Shown: one piece after another, positions 1 through 7,326 of the stretch
Layout: every line of letters starts with the position of its first letter
Numbering within the stretch: position 1 is the first letter of the stretch
Source: Egicoccus halophilus
Lineage (GTDB): Bacteria; Actinomycetota; Nitriliruptoria; Nitriliruptorales; Nitriliruptoraceae
Direction: 5' to 3'
NCBI RefSeq assembly: GCF_004300825.1
Contig: NZ_CP036250.1
Coordinates: 2,784,001 to 2,848,000 of the forward strand
Length of the DNA: 64,000 nt
Notes under the pieces: generated by a model
Told to the model about the DNA's origin: nothing
Databases searched by the model: none
Seen by the model: the letters and a program-made list of their open reading frames with translations, nothing else
Made by a program: the position numbers and the translations under genes

Positions 1-22
1 GAGATGGGCCTGTTTACGGCAA

Positions 23-250
23 GTGGCAGGAGGGCGTACGGTCGGAGAAAGAGTCCGCGCCGAGGCTGAGGAGAGCGTGGTGGGACCGCGAGCAATCCTC
101 ACGTCGGAGCTACGTGTGCAGGTTCGGCCGAGCCTCCGGGAGCGACTGGAGACCGTCGCTCAGCAGCGCGACACAACCCTCTCGGCGCTCGTCCGAACCC
201 TCATCGAGCGCGGGCTCAACAGCGAGGAGAACGATGGGCGCGAAGACTGA
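23..250 (+). CDS. Ribbon-helix-helix-like small protein
   Basis: A GTG-started frame of 75 residues. The C-terminal half (RERLETVAQQRDTTLSALVRT) has the pattern of a ribbon-helix-helix DNA-binding domain: a short strand, then two helices with a conserved T/S-x-L-V-R-x-L-I segment. Such proteins act as dimeric repressors or plasmid/element copy regulators. It is the first of a run of closely spaced plus-strand frames that look like one accessory-element transcript. The charged N-terminal 35 residues have no recognisable domain, so the true start could be further in. What it regulates cannot be told from the sequence. Confidence 0.6.
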   Translation: MAGGRTVGERVRAEAEESVVGPRAILTSELRVQVRPSLRERLETVAQQRDTTLSALVRTLIERGLNSEENDGRED

Positions 251-303
251 CCAAGTGCGGGCGACGGCTGACCGCTGTCGACGGTGCTCGACGAGAGGCC
301 GCG

Positions 304-402
304 TTGGCTCGGCTCCGTGCCGAGGACCGGCTGGCGGACCTTGAGGAACGCGAGCGACGTCGCGACGAGCGACGACGAAGCCGCGTCCCGTCCCGGAGGT
401 AG
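304..402 (+). CDS. Possible very small charged helical protein
   Basis: This frame fills the gap between the ribbon-helix-helix gene and the next coding sequence and ends 3 nt before that ATG. It would encode about 32 residues rich in Arg and Glu (LADLEERERRRDERRRSR), typical of a helical or coiled-coil tail. The start is uncertain: a TTG at 304 preceded by GAGAGG is the only ordinary candidate, although the frame stays open back to 247 and overlaps the previous stop. It may be translated by coupling, or it may be a spacer. Confidence 0.25.
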   Translation: MARLRAEDRLADLEERERRRDERRRSRVPSRR

Positions 403-405
403 ACC

Positions 406-840
406 ATGCCGAACCGAACGCTCACCGAGGCGCGCCAAGCCCTCGCCGACCTGGCCCCATCCCTCAACCCCGAGATGTACCGACGACTGGAGGACGAGCT
501 GAAGACCGCCCAGCGGCAGGCTCGCCGGTACGCCGACAACTTCCTCGCCTCGAACCTCGCGACCGTCGAGGAGCGCCGAGCGACGCTGCTCGTTGAGGCC
601 TGCCAAGTGCGGGACGAACTCGACGCGCTCGAAGCCGAGGGCGCTGGTGGGTTGATCTCTGCTGCGGACTACGCCGAGCAGCTCCAAGCCCTCGAAGCCC
701 GCCGCACCCAAGTCGACAACGCCTACTCCGAGACCGTCCGCGAGCTGGACGGCGTCGAGACGGTCGAGGACGACCCGGACGCGTGGCTCGACGGTGTGTT
801 CCGGCGCTACCCCAAGCTGATGCCTGCGTTCACCTTCTAG
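406..840 (+). CDS. Helical protein of unknown function, phage-like context
   Basis: A 144-residue frame starting at ATG with a strong ribosome site (GGAGGT five bases upstream). The product is rich in Ala, Glu, Arg and Leu and looks almost entirely alpha-helical, with heptad-like runs suggesting a coiled coil from about residue 5 to 110. It has no signal peptide or membrane segment and I recognise no family. The genes before and after are within a few bases, so it is probably co-translated with them. The compact spacing resembles phage or satellite gene blocks. Confidence 0.6.
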   Translation: MPNRTLTEARQALADLAPSLNPEMYRRLEDELKTAQRQARRYADNFLASNLATVEERRATLLVEACQVRDELDALEAEGAGGLISAADYAEQLQALEARRTQVDNAYSETVRELDGVETVEDDPDAWLDGVFRRYPKLMPAFTF

Positions 841-849
841 GAGGCCACG

Positions 850-1392
850 ATGTCACCCCTCCCGCTCGCCTCCATCGACTAAGCATTCGAGGAGCGCATC
901 GGCGGCCCGACCGACACGTTGGCCGCCGAAGTCGTGTACTCCCTCGCCAGCGATGGCCGCGCTCCGACCGTGGCCTCCGCGCGCGCAAGGCTCGCCGAGT
1001 GGGAGACCGTCGAGCTGGCCAATGCGGACTCGCGCATCCGAGCGGCACTCGACCGAGGCGACGTGCTCGTAGCGGAGGATGGGACGCTCGCGGTCGATTC
1101 GGACGTGAGCGAGGTCATCGCCGACCGGCTCCAGTTCTGGCGGTTCGCCGAGGGCCGGGACGACGTCCGTTCACTCCAGGTCGCCGCGACCTCGATGGCG
1201 CTCCTCGACTACCAGCGCGAGCGCGGCGACTGGCCCGACCGATTCGACGCGACCGCCTACCTCATGTCGACCTACGAGCTGACCGAGCACGAGGCCGCCG
1301 ACCGACTCGACCTGTTGGAGCAAGCCGCACTCGACCGGGATGGACGCTCGACGCTCCGCCTCGTCGTGGACATCGAGGAGGAACGCCCATGA
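850..1392 (+). CDS. Accessory-element protein frame interrupted by an in-frame TAA at codon 11
   Basis: An ATG at 850 sits five bases after AGGAGG, the best ribosome site in the left part of the window. After ten codons (MSPLPLASID) the frame meets TAA at 880-882 and then stays open, in the same frame, to 1392. Reading through gives about 180 residues of soluble, acidic, helical protein of unknown family. The only other start is a TTG at 919 without a good ribosome site. The end overlaps the next ATG by four bases (ATGA). Either the gene has been inactivated by a point change, or TAA is read through, or the TTG start is used. Confidence 0.55.
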
Positions 1393-1748
1393 GCAAGGCC
1401 GAGGACATCTACCGGACCGTCACCCGCACCTACCGCCGTGACGGCAGCATCGAGACGACCGACCTGCGCTACCCGGACCGAGAGCACGACCCGCTCCGGT
1501 TCGTCGAGACGATGGTCGGCTTGACGGTCCTCACCTCCGGTCGCTTCCCCTCCAACCGCGGCCTCGCGAGCCGGATGGCCGAACTGTGGTCGACGTCGAC
1601 CGTCGAGGCCGCTCTCAGTATCGACAACCTGGCGCATCGAGCCGGCTCCCACCTGCGCCTGATGGGCCCCATCGAGGGCTTCGAGGAGGAAGGCAGATGG
1701 CCCTACGTCTGGGCGCTCGTCGACGAACCCGTTGGGGCGCAACCGTGA
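1389..1748 (+). CDS. Hypothetical protein, translationally coupled
   Basis: A 119-residue frame whose ATG overlaps the preceding stop (ATGA) and whose stop overlaps the next GTG (GTGA). This makes it part of a coupled block. The product is soluble with a mix of charged and aromatic residues; no motif is recognised. It begins MSKAEDIYRTVTRTY and ends near WPYVWALVDEPVGAQP. The four-base overlaps on both sides are the best evidence that it is real. By position it belongs to the same phage- or satellite-like block as its neighbours. Confidence 0.6.
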   Translation: MSKAEDIYRTVTRTYRRDGSIETTDLRYPDREHDPLRFVETMVGLTVLTSGRFPSNRGLASRMAELWSTSTVEAALSIDNLAHRAGSHLRLMGPIEGFEEEGRWPYVWALVDEPVGAQP

Positions 1749-1825
1749 AGCGCTACCCGGTTCTGACGCTGTACCTCCTCGTCAGTGCCCTGCTCGTCGC
1801 GGTAGTTGAGGGGATGACGCTGTAA
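1745..1825 (+). CDS. 26-residue single-span membrane peptide
   Basis: A GTG start overlaps the preceding stop (GTGA). The product begins MKRYPVLTLYLLVSALLVAV and ends VEGMTL: two basic residues followed by one hydrophobic segment of about 16 residues. This is the layout of a tiny single-pass membrane peptide. The TAA that ends it (1823-1825) is directly followed, in the same frame, by about 590 bases of open reading frame that look like a separate protein. The peptide may therefore be a leader, a real micro-protein, or the artificial front end of an interrupted gene. Confidence 0.4.
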   Translation: MKRYPVLTLYLLVSALLVAVVEGMTL

Positions 1826-2419
1826 ACGAGCCCGAACATCACCGCGCGCGCGACGGTCCTCGGCCTCACCCGCCGCGGACGACCCATCTACGCCATCGCC
1901 GGTGGAGCCGGCGACGAGCCGCCACCCGAGCAGGGCGACGAGGAACAGGACGAGCCACCGGAGGGCTTCGTCCCGGCCGAAGAGTTGGAACGGACCCACG
2001 CACGGATGGTCGCGGCCGACAAGCGCGCCTCCGAACTCGCCGCCGCTGTCGAGGAACGCGACAGCGACCTCCGCAGCGCACAGGTCGAGCTAGCCGTCCG
2101 GCGCGAGGTCGCCGCTCGCCGAGACAGCCCCTTCGCGGACGTCGAGGTCGTACTCCCGCTGGTCCGGGACGCCATCGAGACCGACGAGGCCGGCGAGCCG
2201 GTCGGAGTGGCGGAGGCGATGGCCTCGCTGGCGGAGCGCCACCCCTACCTCCTCGCCGAGCACGCCGCTCCGGCGACCCGGACAGACCCCTCGAAGCACG
2301 CCCCATCCGGTGGTCCGGTCGGGAGCCGCATCCAGCAGCGTGCCGGCCCGACCTACGACACCAAGAAGCTCGAGACCAAGTACCCGATGCTCAGCTACGG
2401 GCGTCGGCGGCGCCCCTAG
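1826..2419 (+). CDS. Frame resembling an actinophage scaffold/capsid-associated protein, without a normal start
   Basis: The frame is open from just after the TAA at 1823-1825 to 2419. It reads about 197 residues: GLTRRGRPIYAIAGGAGDEP near the front, an acidic Pro/Glu-rich stretch, then a helical segment (about residues 55-105) and a basic tail (SYGRRRRP). The (R)GRPIYxIAGG opening is reminiscent of proteins that precede major capsid genes in actinobacteriophages; this is recall, not a search. No ATG or GTG exists at the proper front end: ATG at 1814 is cut off by TAA after three codons, and the first usable start is TTG at 1985. No capsid gene follows. Confidence 0.45.
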   Translation, partial: TSPNITARATVLGLTRRGRPIYAIAGGAGDEPPPEQGDEEQDEPPEGFVPAEELERTHARMVAADKRASELAAAVEERDSDLRSAQVELAVRREVAARRDSPFADVEVVLPLVRDAIETDEAGEPVGVAEAMASLAERHPYLLAEHAAPATRTDPSKHAPSGGPVGSRIQQRAGPTYDTKKLETKYPMLSYGRRRRP

Positions 2420-2949
2420 AAGCTCTCCTTGATGACCCTCTCGCAGTCATCAAGGCTTCCTCCGTACGGCTCAAGCCAGTCGGGAGGCGACACCGCGGGG
2501 AAGGTCAGCCACCGGGTGTCAGTTCCCTTACTACCGCCGTGCTGAGGCACTGCATGGTCAAAGGCCAACGCCTTCGGTGGGCACCACGCGTGGACGTCGT
2601 TGGGGCTGGCACCGAGGAGGAAGATGAACTCGTAGTCCTGGTCGCGAAGTTGCTGGAATACGTAAGTATTCTGCTTGTCCCACAGGGTGGAGAACTTGAT
2701 CTCCAACTTCCGCCCGTTGACAATCCGGTCATGACCGGAGTTCTGCGGCCTAGTTACGGCGAGTCCGACGGTCGTCAACCACTTCTCGACAAGGACCTCC
2801 CCGGCCTTCCCGCGTGTCCGCGAAGGCAGCGACATGATCCACTCGAAGGGAGAACCGACCCACTTCTCTGCGCCGGTTCGCGTAGCCATGATCTCGCGTT
2901 TCGCATCCTCGTTGGCGACAGCGAACGATTCCGGGAACCCGTGGCTCAC
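2416..2949 (-). CDS. Probable type II restriction endonuclease (PD-(D/E)xK)
   Basis: A 177-residue protein with GTG start preceded by TTGGAG. Around residues 47-85 it has GKAGEVLVEKWL followed by HDRIVNGRKLEIKFS. The spacing D74...E83-x-K85 with an upstream Glu51 fits the PD-(D/E)xK nuclease core. It lies 71 bases downstream of a DNA methyltransferase on the same strand, the standard arrangement of a restriction-modification pair. It would cut unmethylated invading DNA in the cytoplasm. The recognition sequence cannot be predicted. An alternative is a Holliday-junction- or Vsr-like nuclease, but the methylase partner makes restriction more likely. Confidence 0.65.
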   Translation of the reverse strand: MSHGFPESFAVANEDAKREIMATRTGAEKWVGSPFEWIMSLPSRTRGKAGEVLVEKWLTTVGLAVTRPQNSGHDRIVNGRKLEIKFSTLWDKQNTYVFQQLRDQDYEFIFLLGASPNDVHAWCPPKALAFDHAVPQHGGSKGTDTRWLTFPAVSPPDWLEPYGGSLDDCERVIKESF

Positions 2950-3020
2950 TAGTACTCCAAGGCCGACGTTACGTGGGCCGGGGAGTCAAGCGCAGCCTCG
3001 GTCGCCGTGTAGCGCTTCCG

Positions 3021-3926
3021 TCAGAAAAGGCTCACTTCGGCGTCTTCGACGGAGGAGGGCGTGGCATCGTCGCCGTTGATGTCGACGTAACTGATGCCGC
3101 GCGAGCCCAAGCGCTGCCCCATCACCTCGACTGCTTCGGAATTCGAGTCGACCATGACGAAGCGTCGGCCCAGCTCGCGAGCGACCGCGCCCGTTGTGCC
3201 GCTACCCGCGAAGAAGTCGAGAACGCGCCCATCAGCCGTCGTTGAAGCCTGGATGACCCGTCGCAGAATGCCCTCGGGCTTCTGATTCGGGTATCCGGTT
3301 TTCTCCGAGCCGTTCGTCGGCACGATGGTGTGCCACCAGACATCGGTCGGGAGCTTTCCTCTTGCTGCCTTCTCCTTGGAGACGAGTCCCGGCGCCATGT
3401 ATGGAATGCGCGAGATGGCTTCTTGGTCGAAGTAGTGATTCTTCGGGCTCTTCACGTATACGAGGATTGTGTCGTGCTTCGCCGGCCACCGGTCACGGGC
3501 TCGCCCGCCGTAGTCGTAGGCCCAGATGATTTCGTTCAGGAATGCATCTCGACCGAAGATGCTGTCGAGAAGAACCTTGCAGTAGTGCGCTTCCCGATAG
3601 TCAATGTGGAAGTAGAGAGTTCCATCCTGAGACAACAAGCGATGCGCTTCCTCAAGTCGAGGACCTATGAAGGACAAGTAGTCATCGTACGCATCCAGAT
3701 AGCCGCGCCGAGCCAACTCCGAGATGTCATACCGATTCCCACCAAAGCCCACGTGCTCGCCGGACTCCGACCGAGTTGCCTTCAGCGTGCGACGCTGCTG
3801 CGTCTTCCCCGTGTTGAACGGAGGGTCGATGTAGACCAGCTGGAACGAGGCGTCGGGCAACGCCGGAAGCACTTCGGCGTTGTCCGCATGGACGACGTAG
3901 TCCGTATCGTCCTTGAGGTTGAGCAC
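3021..3926 (-). CDS. Beta-class DNA methyltransferase (N6-adenine or N4-cytosine)
   Basis: A 301-residue methylase. The catalytic motif IV is DPPFNTG at residues 34-40. The S-adenosylmethionine motif I is VLDFFAGSGTT near residues 233-243, with the following RFVMVDSN. Catalytic motif before the cofactor motif is the beta-class order. I chose GTG at 3926 because GGAGGA lies about eight bases upstream; extending further would run into the tRNA gene. It is followed by a PD-(D/E)xK protein, so it probably protects host DNA from that enzyme. The pair sits next to tRNA-Met in a likely integrated element. Confidence 0.85.
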   Translation of the reverse strand: MLNLKDDTDYVVHADNAEVLPALPDASFQLVYIDPPFNTGKTQQRRTLKATRSESGEHVGFGGNRYDISELARRGYLDAYDDYLSFIGPRLEEAHRLLSQDGTLYFHIDYREAHYCKVLLDSIFGRDAFLNEIIWAYDYGGRARDRWPAKHDTILVYVKSPKNHYFDQEAISRIPYMAPGLVSKEKAARGKLPTDVWWHTIVPTNGSEKTGYPNQKPEGILRRVIQASTTADGRVLDFFAGSGTTGAVARELGRRFVMVDSNSEAVEVMGQRLGSRGISYVDINGDDATPSSVEDAEVSLF

Positions 3927-4051
3927 GAGAACTTCCTCCAGCAGCGGGGTAGCTGACGATTCGGGAGCAGGACGCGGCAGCGCGGCGACCCTACCCCGGG
4001 GGTTGACGCGGCTGCGAAGGAGCTGCCCGACAGCTGTGGACAAGGGCTGGG

Positions 4052-4125
4052 TGGGCCGGGCGGGGCTCGAACCCGCGGCCAAACGATTATGAGTCGCATG
4101 CTCTAACCAGCTGAGCTACCGGCCC
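4052..4125 (-). tRNA. tRNA-Met (anticodon CAT)
   Basis: A 74-nt tRNA. The acceptor stem GGGCCGG pairs perfectly with CCGGCCC and is followed by discriminator A. The D arm GCTCAGCTGGTTAGAGC, anticodon loop CTCATAA and T arm with GGTTCGAGCCC are all present; no CCA is encoded. CAT with GCGAC/ATCGT flanks fits elongator tRNA-Met, although a lysidine-modified tRNA-Ile cannot be fully excluded by eye. Its 3' end faces the restriction-modification genes and phage-like block, so it is a plausible integration site for that element. Confidence 0.93.
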
Positions 4126-4144
4126 CAGGAGGCGGAGGGTAGCT

Positions 4145-4172
4145 AGGACCCGCCCAGGACCCACCAGGACCC
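4145..4172. repeat. Short AGGACCC direct repeats between the two tRNA-Met sequences
   Basis: AGGACCC occurs at 4145, 4156 and 4166, with a fourth copy at 4301 inside the decayed tRNA. The rest of the interval 4126-4276 shows no gene. The repeats may be scars of recombination around the tRNA. Confidence 0.4.
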
Positions 4173-4276
4173 GCGGTCACGCTCGACGGCGCTCCGTCAC
4201 GCACGTTCACGCACGAACCGAGGTTGGCCACGTACGGGGTGCTAGCCACGCAGATTCGTGAGATTTCTCACGCGCT

Positions 4277-4356
4277 TGGGCCGAACTCGCGAGGTGGCCG
4301 AGGACCCACGGAAAGGATTATGAGTCGCCTGCTCTGACCAGCTGAGCTACCGGCCC
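4277..4356 (-). pseudogene. Decayed tRNA-Met-like sequence
   Basis: The 5' 45 nt match tRNA-Met at 4125-4081 with three differences, including the acceptor strand GGGCCGG, the D arm and the CTCATAA anticodon loop. The anticodon stem is then mispaired and no T loop (TTCGA) is present. The final bases TCGGCCCA could still close an acceptor stem over 80 nt. It looks like a tRNA whose 3' half was replaced or eroded, probably by an old integration event. It is not expected to be functional. Confidence 0.7.
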
Positions 4357-4399
4357 GCGAGCCGGGCAGGGTAGTCGGCGCGCCCCGCCCTCCTACCGG

Positions 4400-5059
4400 T
4401 CAGGGCTGGGGCACCTCACCGAACGGGCTGGTCATCGCGGTCAGACTCGCTTCCGCACGCGCCGAGGCGGGCGCCCCGTCGACGAACACCGCGACCCGGT
4501 ACTCGTCGGTCGTGCCCGAGGCCTGCGGCACGGCCCAGGTGACCGGCAGGGACACGCTGCTGACACCGCTCGCCCCCGCCTGACCGGTCAGGACCGACCA
4601 GGACGAGGGTCCCTGCGCCTCGTCGCGGGCCCGGAACACGAACGCCTCGACCTCACACGGACACGCGGTGGCCTGCTCGGCGTGCACCGTCAGCGATCCC
4701 TGCAGCACCACGTACCCGGTGCCCCCGCGGTCCCCCGTCGCCTCGACGGTGACGGTGACCGGCACCCCGCTGCCGTCGGCGAGCGTGGTGGTGCTGTGAT
4801 CGGCGCTCACGCGGGGCAGGCCGCGGGTCAGGAATGCCGCCATCTGCCCGCGGTTGACCGCGTTGCCGGCACAGAAGCGCGGCGGGTCGGTCGCGCACCC
4901 GGCGGTGATGCCCGAGCCGGCCAGCTCGGAGATCGCGTCGTGATGGGTGCTGCTCGAGGGCACGTCGCTGAAGACGTGGTGAGCCGCGGCCGGCACGGCG
5001 ATGGCCAGGGAGGCCAGGCACAGCACCAGCAACAGGGTGCGGCGGCGGGGGGTCGGCAT
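4400..5059 (-). CDS. Secreted protein with one SLH-like repeat
   Basis: A 219-residue exported protein. Residues 1-26 are a signal peptide (basic start, hydrophobic core, AAA cleavage region). Residues 30-80 read FSDVPSSSTHHDAISELAGSGITAGC ... NRGQMAAFLTRGL in two pieces, the pattern of the cell-wall-associated repeats common in this kind of actinobacterium. A beta-rich C-terminal part of about 130 residues with a CPC motif has no family I know. It starts 73 bases after the methylamine-dehydrogenase-like gene on the same strand and may be the last gene of that operon. AAAGG precedes the ATG. Confidence 0.75.
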   Translation of the reverse strand: MPTPRRRTLLLVLCLASLAIAVPAAAHHVFSDVPSSSTHHDAISELAGSGITAGCATDPPRFCAGNAVNRGQMAAFLTRGLPRVSADHSTTTLADGSGVPVTVTVEATGDRGGTGYVVLQGSLTVHAEQATACPCEVEAFVFRARDEAQGPSSWSVLTGQAGASGVSSVSLPVTWAVPQASGTTDEYRVAVFVDGAPASARAEASLTAMTSPFGEVPQP

Positions 5060-5132
5060 GGCTACGGCCTTTCAGCTCACGATTCGGGCGGCGGGGCACC
5101 GCGGGCGGGCGCGGCTCAGCAGGGCAGATCGG

Positions 5133-6800
5133 TCAGGGCAGGTCGCTGGGGCGTCGGGGCGACCGCGGCGCGGTGCCGTCCGGTCCGGTGCCCGAGACGG
5201 CGGCCGGGCGGCGTGCGGGGCGTCGTTCGAGGATCTGCGCGCGGCCGTCGGAACCGACGACGATCGCGCCACCCTCGAACGACGCACGCCGTCGGCCGCC
5301 CGGGACGGCCACGACGTCGCTGGTCGGCAGACCGAGCCGGCCGTCGGGACCGCCGGCGTCGTCGTAGGCGGCGAGCACCGGGCCGGACAGGTGGCGGACC
5401 CCCGTCCCCTCGCCGGTGAACAGCGCTCCCTCGACGAGGTCGAGCCGGCGGCCGCGTCCACCGGCGACACTGCTCGCGGAGCGCAGCGGCCGCCCCCAGG
5501 AACCACCGGGGCCGCCAGCCTCGAGGTAGCGCACCGCCAGGTCGTCGCCGATCGGGAACAGCGTCCCGCCCCGGGTCTGGGTGACGATGCCGCGCTCGAA
5601 GCGCTGCAGACGGGCGGTGCCGGAGGTGGTCTCCTCGGCGACCGGCAGTCCGACCGCGTCCGGCCCGCTCGGCCAGCGACGGGTCGCCTCCACCACGTCA
5701 CGGCGCAGCTCGACCATGGGTCCGCCGGCGGCCTGCGCCAGCGTGCTGTGCTGGAACGAGACGATCACGCCGCCGCCGGTGCGGGTCGTGCCCATCGGGT
5801 AGCCCAGGCGCCCGCGGGGGCCGCCGAGCGCGCGGAAGCGTTCGTCGAAGGCGCCGACGACCGGTTGCGGGGTCGCCGAGCGCGAACGCAGGTAGATGGT
5901 TCCGCCCTGGTAGCGCACGGAGGTGCCGGCGCCGTCACCGACGGCGGTCACCTCGGTGGTGGGATAGCCCAGCGGCGAGGTGTCCCCGCCGAGCTCGCGG
6001 TGGACGGCGTCGATCGAGCCGTACACCGCCAGTGCACCCGTGGCCTGGCGGTAGTGGATCGAACCGTTGTCGTAGCGGCGGTAGCGCCCGCCCGCGGCTC
6101 CGCCCCGTTCCGGCGTGGTGGGACGCCCGAGGATCGAGCCGGACAGACCCAGGTCCTGGTACCTGAGGTCGATGAAGGTGGCGTCGCGTTGCGGCAGACA
6201 GGTCGAGTTGTGACTGCGGGTGCGGTTGTCCACCCGCACCGTGCGGTTGCAGGACGCGTCCCACTCCCACGGCGCGATGCAGGTCACGACCCGGCAGACG
6301 ACCTCGGTCACCCCGGCGACCTGCGTGTTGCACTGGCCGTAGCGGAAGTTGTTGCAGCAGACCCGCCGCTGGTCACAGGGATCATCGGCGCAGCGGCAGT
6401 TGCAGGACGCCGAGGGGCTGCGGTTGCAGTCGATGACGTAGCGGGCACGTCCCATGCAGAACGGCGAGTCGTCGATGCGCCACCACCCGGCGGCGTACGA
6501 CCCCGGCGGGCAGGTGTTGGCCCCGTCGTTGACGCTGCAGCAGAACGCGGTCCACCCGCTCGAGCAGGACGCCCCGGTCCCGCAGACCTGCGCGTACGCC
6601 GTCCCTGGCCGCAGCGTGTAGCGGATCGGGTCGATCGCCATCGCCGAGCCGACGACGGCGACCCGCCCCAGGAACCGGCGGCGCGACAGGCCGCGACCGG
6701 CCAGCGCCCGACCCACCCGGTCGACGAGCCGGACGCTCAGCGGGGTGTCGGTGCCGGCAGCGCGCGTCTCGACCGGGCCGGTCGTGGAGGTGGCCGTCAT
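5133..6800 (-). CDS. Tat-secreted methylamine dehydrogenase light-chain-like protein fused to LGFP repeats
   Basis: A 555-residue protein with GGAGGA before the ATG, which overlaps the upstream stop (ATGA). Residues 39-56 hold a twin-arginine motif (SRRRFLG) and hydrophobic core. Residues 72-201 contain 18 cysteines. NTCPPG, AAGWW and FCMGRARYVIDC align by eye with the disulfide-rich light chain of methylamine dehydrogenase (TNCPPG, TASW, then a Cys-rich segment). Trp106 or Trp107 matches one tryptophan of the TTQ cofactor. The position of the second is Val168 before Cys169, with Trp178 and Trp180 nearby. From about 225 to 520 there are several LGFP-type repeats (LGYP, LGLP), usually cell-wall-binding. 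MauE- and MauD-like genes upstream support a disulfide-maturation need. Enzyme activity is unproven. Confidence 0.7.
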   Translation of the reverse strand: MTATSTTGPVETRAAGTDTPLSVRLVDRVGRALAGRGLSRRRFLGRVAVVGSAMAIDPIRYTLRPGTAYAQVCGTGASCSSGWTAFCCSVNDGANTCPPGSYAAGWWRIDDSPFCMGRARYVIDCNRSPSASCNCRCADDPCDQRRVCCNNFRYGQCNTQVAGVTEVVCRVVTCIAPWEWDASCNRTVRVDNRTRSHNSTCLPQRDATFIDLRYQDLGLSGSILGRPTTPERGGAAGGRYRRYDNGSIHYRQATGALAVYGSIDAVHRELGGDTSPLGYPTTEVTAVGDGAGTSVRYQGGTIYLRSRSATPQPVVGAFDERFRALGGPRGRLGYPMGTTRTGGGVIVSFQHSTLAQAAGGPMVELRRDVVEATRRWPSGPDAVGLPVAEETTSGTARLQRFERGIVTQTRGGTLFPIGDDLAVRYLEAGGPGGSWGRPLRSASSVAGGRGRRLDLVEGALFTGEGTGVRHLSGPVLAAYDDAGGPDGRLGLPTSDVVAVPGGRRRASFEGGAIVVGSDGRAQILERRPARRPAAVSGTGPDGTAPRSPRRPSDLP

Positions 6801-7315
6801 GGTCGTTCCTCCCCCGGCTGCGCCGGGTCGATGGAGATCTGCGCGAGGACCGCCTCGACGCGGCGCACCTGCCGGTTGACGTCCCCGTGGTCGCCGAGGA
6901 CGACGTAGAGGCAGAACGCCCGACCGGCTTCGGTGAAGAAGTGCTGCCAGCCGGCCTGGTTGCGCATCGAACGCTGCAGCGAACGGGTGCTGAACGTGCG
7001 CGGGTCGAGTCGCCGCGGCAGTCCCTGGGCAGCGAACAACGGCGTGTCCGCCTCCTCGGTGCCGTACTCCAGCAGTGCCACGAACGCGTCGTCGTCGGCC
7101 ATCAGGTCGACGGCGCCGGAGCCGAAGTCGCCCCGTTCGTTGGGCAGGGCGAAAGTCGCGAGGTGGACGACGGGTGGCCCCTTCGCGGCCGCCGCGGCCG
7201 CCGCGGCCGCCGCGAAGGGTCCCACCTCGCCGTCGACGTGCATCGGCTCGCGACGGATCGCGCCCTCCCACCCCCGGGGCAGCTCCGCCCGGATCCCGTG
7301 ACCTCGCAGTTGCAT
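6797..7315 (-). CDS. Hypothetical protein with a ten-alanine run, mau-like operon
   Basis: A 172-residue soluble protein starting at ATG with GGAGGA upstream. A polyalanine run at about residues 35-44 is encoded by three near-identical GCGGCCGCC units. The rest is mixed alpha/beta with no motif I recognise (central ...FSTRSLQRSMRNQAGW..., end EVNRQVRRVEAVL-like helix). Its stop overlaps the start of the light-chain-like gene (ATGA), so the two are translated together. It may be a cytoplasmic partner or chaperone for that exported protein; this is inferred from position only. Confidence 0.65.
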   Translation of the reverse strand: MQLRGHGIRAELPRGWEGAIRREPMHVDGEVGPFAAAAAAAAAAKGPPVVHLATFALPNERGDFGSGAVDLMADDDAFVALLEYGTEEADTPLFAAQGLPRRLDPRTFSTRSLQRSMRNQAGWQHFFTEAGRAFCLYVVLGDHGDVNRQVRRVEAVLAQISIDPAQPGEERP

Positions 7316-7326
7316 GTCGTCCTCCT

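Noticed and set aside
3927-4082. N-terminal extension of the methyltransferase frame to 4082
   Set aside because: It would overlap the tRNA-Met 3' end and is Arg/Pro/Ala-rich without a ribosome site; GTG 3926 has GGAGGA correctly placed.
4300-4356. Second functional tRNA-Met
   Set aside because: It lacks the TTCGA T loop and has a mispaired anticodon stem.
5001-6908. Long plus-strand frame opposite the light-chain-like gene
   Set aside because: It is an Arg/Ala/Gly-rich antisense shadow typical of high-GC DNA; the minus strand carries the Tat, Cys and LGFP motifs.
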